A stretch of 20,931 nt of DNA, taken from NCBI GenBank assembly GCA_022225965.2, contig JAKJXP020000208.1, positions 1-20,931 on the forward strand, written 5' to 3'. The DNA is from Diatrype stigma. Its lineage: Eukaryota; Ascomycota; Sordariomycetes; Xylariales; Diatrypaceae. The notes beneath the pieces are model-generated. The model made no database searches. It was not told where the DNA came from and saw only the letters and a list, made by a program, of their open reading frames with translations. This document shows, one piece after another, positions 18,693 to 20,931 of the stretch (the first letter of the stretch is position 1; each line of letters begins with the position of its first letter). A program made the translations under genes and the position numbers.

Positions 18693-19044
18693 ATATGGCC
18701 GGCCTTTAACGAATCCATTCGGACTTTATACGAAGGATGCCTTAAATATGGTTACTACCTTATTTCTTTTCGGACGGCGGAAATGGTTATATTTCTTAAG
18801 GTCGGCAAAAACGACTTTATTAAAATTAAGTCGTAAAGGTTTATTTTCCTTTTGTTTTGTTTTGGCAAAGAATTAAAAATACTTATAATTCGGCGTATAT
18901 CGGTTATAGCCATTAGAATTAAAGTAATAAGTACCTAATAATTCGGCGCGCTTCTTAAACGTTTAGCTTTTTACTTTATTCTTTTATAACTTTCTTTTTT
19001 TATCCTTATACTTTATTAAGACTTTTTTTTGCACAGTTCTCTCT

Positions 19045-19060
19045 TATATCGTAAGCTTTA
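19045..19060 (+). promoter_or_regulatory. 16-bp block conserved in LINE 5' UTRs (copy G)
   Basis: TATATCGTAAGCTTTA, identical in the same orientation (relative to ORF1) in copies C and F. It lies 145 bases before the ORF1 ATG, the same spacing as in F. Confidence 0.4.
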
Positions 19061-19204
19061 TTCTTATACTTGCCTTTGGATTAAGCAAAATTTCCCGAAA
19101 ATGTCTGATACCGTTTATTTTTAACGGCCTTTAATTCCTTCGTAATAAACCCCCGGAACAGGTTTTAAGAAACCGGCGCTTAATATTCCTATAAATCCAT
19201 TTAT

Positions 19205-20768
19205 GATGGCTAATAATAACGACAATAATCCGAAGGCCATTTCTTTCGTTTTGAAAAAGCCAAATAACAAAATGGCAGCAACAAAACCTAATATCCCAAA
19301 AAATATAAGTCTTAAGAAACTTTCCTTATTTATTCTTTCCTAAGGACCCCTAAAGATCCCTTAATAAATTCCATTCTGGCTACAATTAAATTAATACGTA
19401 AAAAGAAAAATCAAAATATCCGAATTAAGTTCGAGGTATTTATAATTTATTCTTTATTTTTTAATACCGCCCGTAACGCATTTTAATAATTCATATTTGC
19501 GTATTAATAATGGGCCCGATTGGTATATTAATAAATCAAGCAATTTATGATAAACTTAATTAATATAAATAATCCGAAGAATTTTAATTCCTTTTACGTT
19601 ATCCATATAAAAATAAAAGGCCTAATTGCTTTTTATTACGTTCCTTTATCGCTAATATTATCGAAAAACCCTATCGATCTCGTTTTTAACAAATCCCTTA
19701 AAAATACGCTTTTATTTCAAAACGGACGATACGTATTTTTTGCATTATATCCAGCAATAAAAATTGTTATTACGTTATCGTTACTATCGCTTATGCCATA
19801 ATTATACGTAACGGCAGCCCGCCTTAAAAATGGGAAAGCCCAAAATTGGATTAACGTATCGAAAAAACCCAAAAAGCCCAAAGAAATGCAGTTCTTAGGT
19901 CCTGGCCTTAACCGATTAACGCCTTAATCCTAGCCCGCGAAAAAGGCCGATAACCGTTTTTTTTTTTCGTTTTATCCCTAACCATCCTTAATACGCATTG
20001 CGCCTTATAAACGTATAAGCTACGGTAATAAACATTTTAAAGCTTAATTTACGTAAGGTCATTAACGCCCAAAAGGTTAAGATTAAATAAGCGTTACGTT
20101 CCCGTAATAATACCGCTAAGTAACATATTTTCGACGAAACCTTTAAAATAAAGGAAGTAATTATCGAAAAAGTTAAGAACTAATATATTTATATTTTAAT
20201 TAGGATTCCAAAGAAACTTCGTATTTATATCGGCCTTTAATTTATCGAGGCGATAATTAAAGCCGAAATAATCGCCTAAATAAATGTAAATCCTATTTCC
20301 TTATATCGCTTTAAACGACAAGTTCCCGATGCCTTTACGTCAAAATGGGTCGTCGCTTTTTTATGAATCGTTAAACGTTTTAAAATATTTAATTCCCGTT
20401 CGGGAAAATTTATTACCAAAGCCTCCAAAACTATCCAATATTAGGTATGCCTCGGCTTTTATAACGGTCGATATTATAATAACGACCCGTAATATTACTA
20501 ATATAACAAGAAATATAAAATATACAAAGCCATCCGTTAAAAACGAATTTACGAAAATAAGATTAAATGCTTTGATTATTGCGGTTTTTATAAATACAAC
20601 GTATTAATATATTCGATTCGATTAATAAAAAAAAGAATAACAACATCGTCCGATTAATTAAATAATAATTCGCCGAAATTAAGTAATTAAGGAAATCATA
20701 ATATGATATAATATTATAAAAAAAGGCTTAATAATCGACTTAAAACAACTTCCCCCCTTACGTACCAC
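19205..20768 (+). pseudogene. LINE G ORF1 (gag-like), interrupted
   Basis: Starts ATG at 19205: MANNNDNNPKAISFVLKKPN, then NKMAATKPNIPKN, open for 45 codons. Further pieces match F block by block: SISFLTNPLKIRF near 19665, RQPALKMGKPKIG near 19815, and PITVFFFVL near 19955, though F and C show that the true frame of the DNR block is shifted. The zinc knuckle reads IKCFDYCGFYKYNVLIYS near 20551-20604, with one Cys and one His replaced by Tyr. The distance from ATG to knuckle is nearly the same as in F (about 1.36 kb), so no large deletion has occurred. The open frame at 20329-20607 is mostly a shadow. Confidence 0.8.
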
Positions 20769-20931
20769 CAGGGTTGTGAAATTATTCCTTAGTTTTTAGT
20801 CTGTTCTTAGTTATTAACTAACTAATTAGTTTTAGTCCGGACCCGGACTAACTTTCTTAGTTTTAGTCCGGGCCTGGAATAACTAAATTAGTTTTAATCC
20901 GAGGCCGAACTAACTAAGGAATAATTTTAGT
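20769..20931. mobile_element. Second hAT-like element, left part only
   Basis: CAGGGTTGTGA at 20769-20779 starts a stretch nearly identical to 2787-2949, including the CCGGACCCGGACTAAC and AATCCGAGGCCGAACTAACT motifs. The window ends inside it. It has less C-to-T damage than the first copy (for example TAGTCCGGACCCGG versus TAATCTGGACCCGG), so it may be younger. The eight bases before it are CGTACCAC; the matching right duplication is not in view. Confidence 0.88.

Larger units (their letters stand above)
17906..18962 (+). pseudogene. LINE fragment E2: RT fingers, split by a DNA element
   Basis: Before the inserted element the frame reads VITAETEYAYIKIANTVPDK, then NGLNATLL-F (17950-18033). 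After it, from 18693, it reads IWPAFNESIRTLYEGCLKYG, YYLISFRTAEMVIFLKV and GKNDFIKIKS. Together they give the RT finger region T.PG.DGL...LLQ..WPA....LYE.CL..GY.P.SFRTA..V.L.K.GK.DFT..KSWRP seen also in B. Removal of the element and one target copy keeps the frame. The match with C continues to about 18962, where the 5' UTR of copy G begins. Confidence 0.85.
18963..20768 (+). mobile_element. LINE copy G: 5' UTR and ORF1, plus strand
   Basis: The 5' UTR (18963-19204) aligns with those of F and C, including GCACAGTTCTCT and the 16-bp block. ORF1 follows and runs to 20768, where the second hAT element interrupts it. Its 5' edge falls inside RT sequence of E2, as if G had inserted there in the same direction. 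What lies beyond the hAT element is outside the window. Confidence 0.8.

Noticed and set aside
20329..20607. 92-codon plus-strand frame as the true ORF1 frame of copy G
   Set aside because: The zinc-knuckle reading IKCFDYCGFYKYN at its end lies in another frame, which agrees with F, C and H, so this frame is at most partly genuine.

Overview
This window looks like AT-rich heterochromatin of a filamentous ascomycete (Pezizomycotina) that has undergone repeat-induced point mutation (RIP). I see no host gene, tRNA or rRNA. Nearly all of it is a nest of broken, related non-LTR retrotransposons (LINEs) of the Tad1/I-like type. RIP is indicated by very high TpA, few CpA/TpG outside some GC-richer islands, in-frame stops that are almost all TAA or TAG (the products of CAA and CAG), and repeated Asp to Asn, Glu to Lys and Cys to Tyr changes at catalytic or zinc-binding positions.

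The LINE order can be rebuilt from at least nine fragments. ORF1 is a gag-like protein with CCHC zinc knuckles. ORF2 holds an apurinic endonuclease, reverse transcriptase (RT), RNase H and a C-terminal CxC..H..C knuckle. A 3' UTR and a (TAATGA/TAATAA)-type tail follow. Left part: Z (RT, minus, 118-697), A (RNase H to tail, minus, 699-1556), a GC-rich proline-coding island (1557-2003), D (3' UTR, plus, 2004-2175), H (ORF1 knuckle region, plus, 2176-2652), and an RT piece almost free of RIP (2653-2786 and 3504-3518), split by a hAT-type element (2787-3495). Middle: B (ORF2, minus, 3519-7550) and C (nearly full length, ORF1 plus ORF2, minus, 7551-14120). Right part: F (5' UTR plus ORF1, minus, 14121-16580), then in the opposite direction E1 (RT end to knuckle, plus, 16575-17905), E2 (RT, plus, 17906-18962) and G (5' UTR plus ORF1, plus, 18963-20768). 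A second hAT copy runs off the right edge at 20769.

Two inverted-repeat DNA elements sit inside LINE coding sequence with exact target duplications. One is a 709-bp hAT-like element with an 11-bp terminal repeat and 8-bp duplication. The other is a 653-bp element at 18034-18686 with arms of about 95 bp and a 6-bp duplication; it shows little RIP and is probably among the latest arrivals. A 27-bp-arm hairpin lies at 26-115.

No element here should be functional. The points of interest are the two non-autonomous DNA elements, the RIP-spared GC islands, a 16-bp block kept identical in three LINE 5' UTRs, and a little-known C-terminal part of ORF1.
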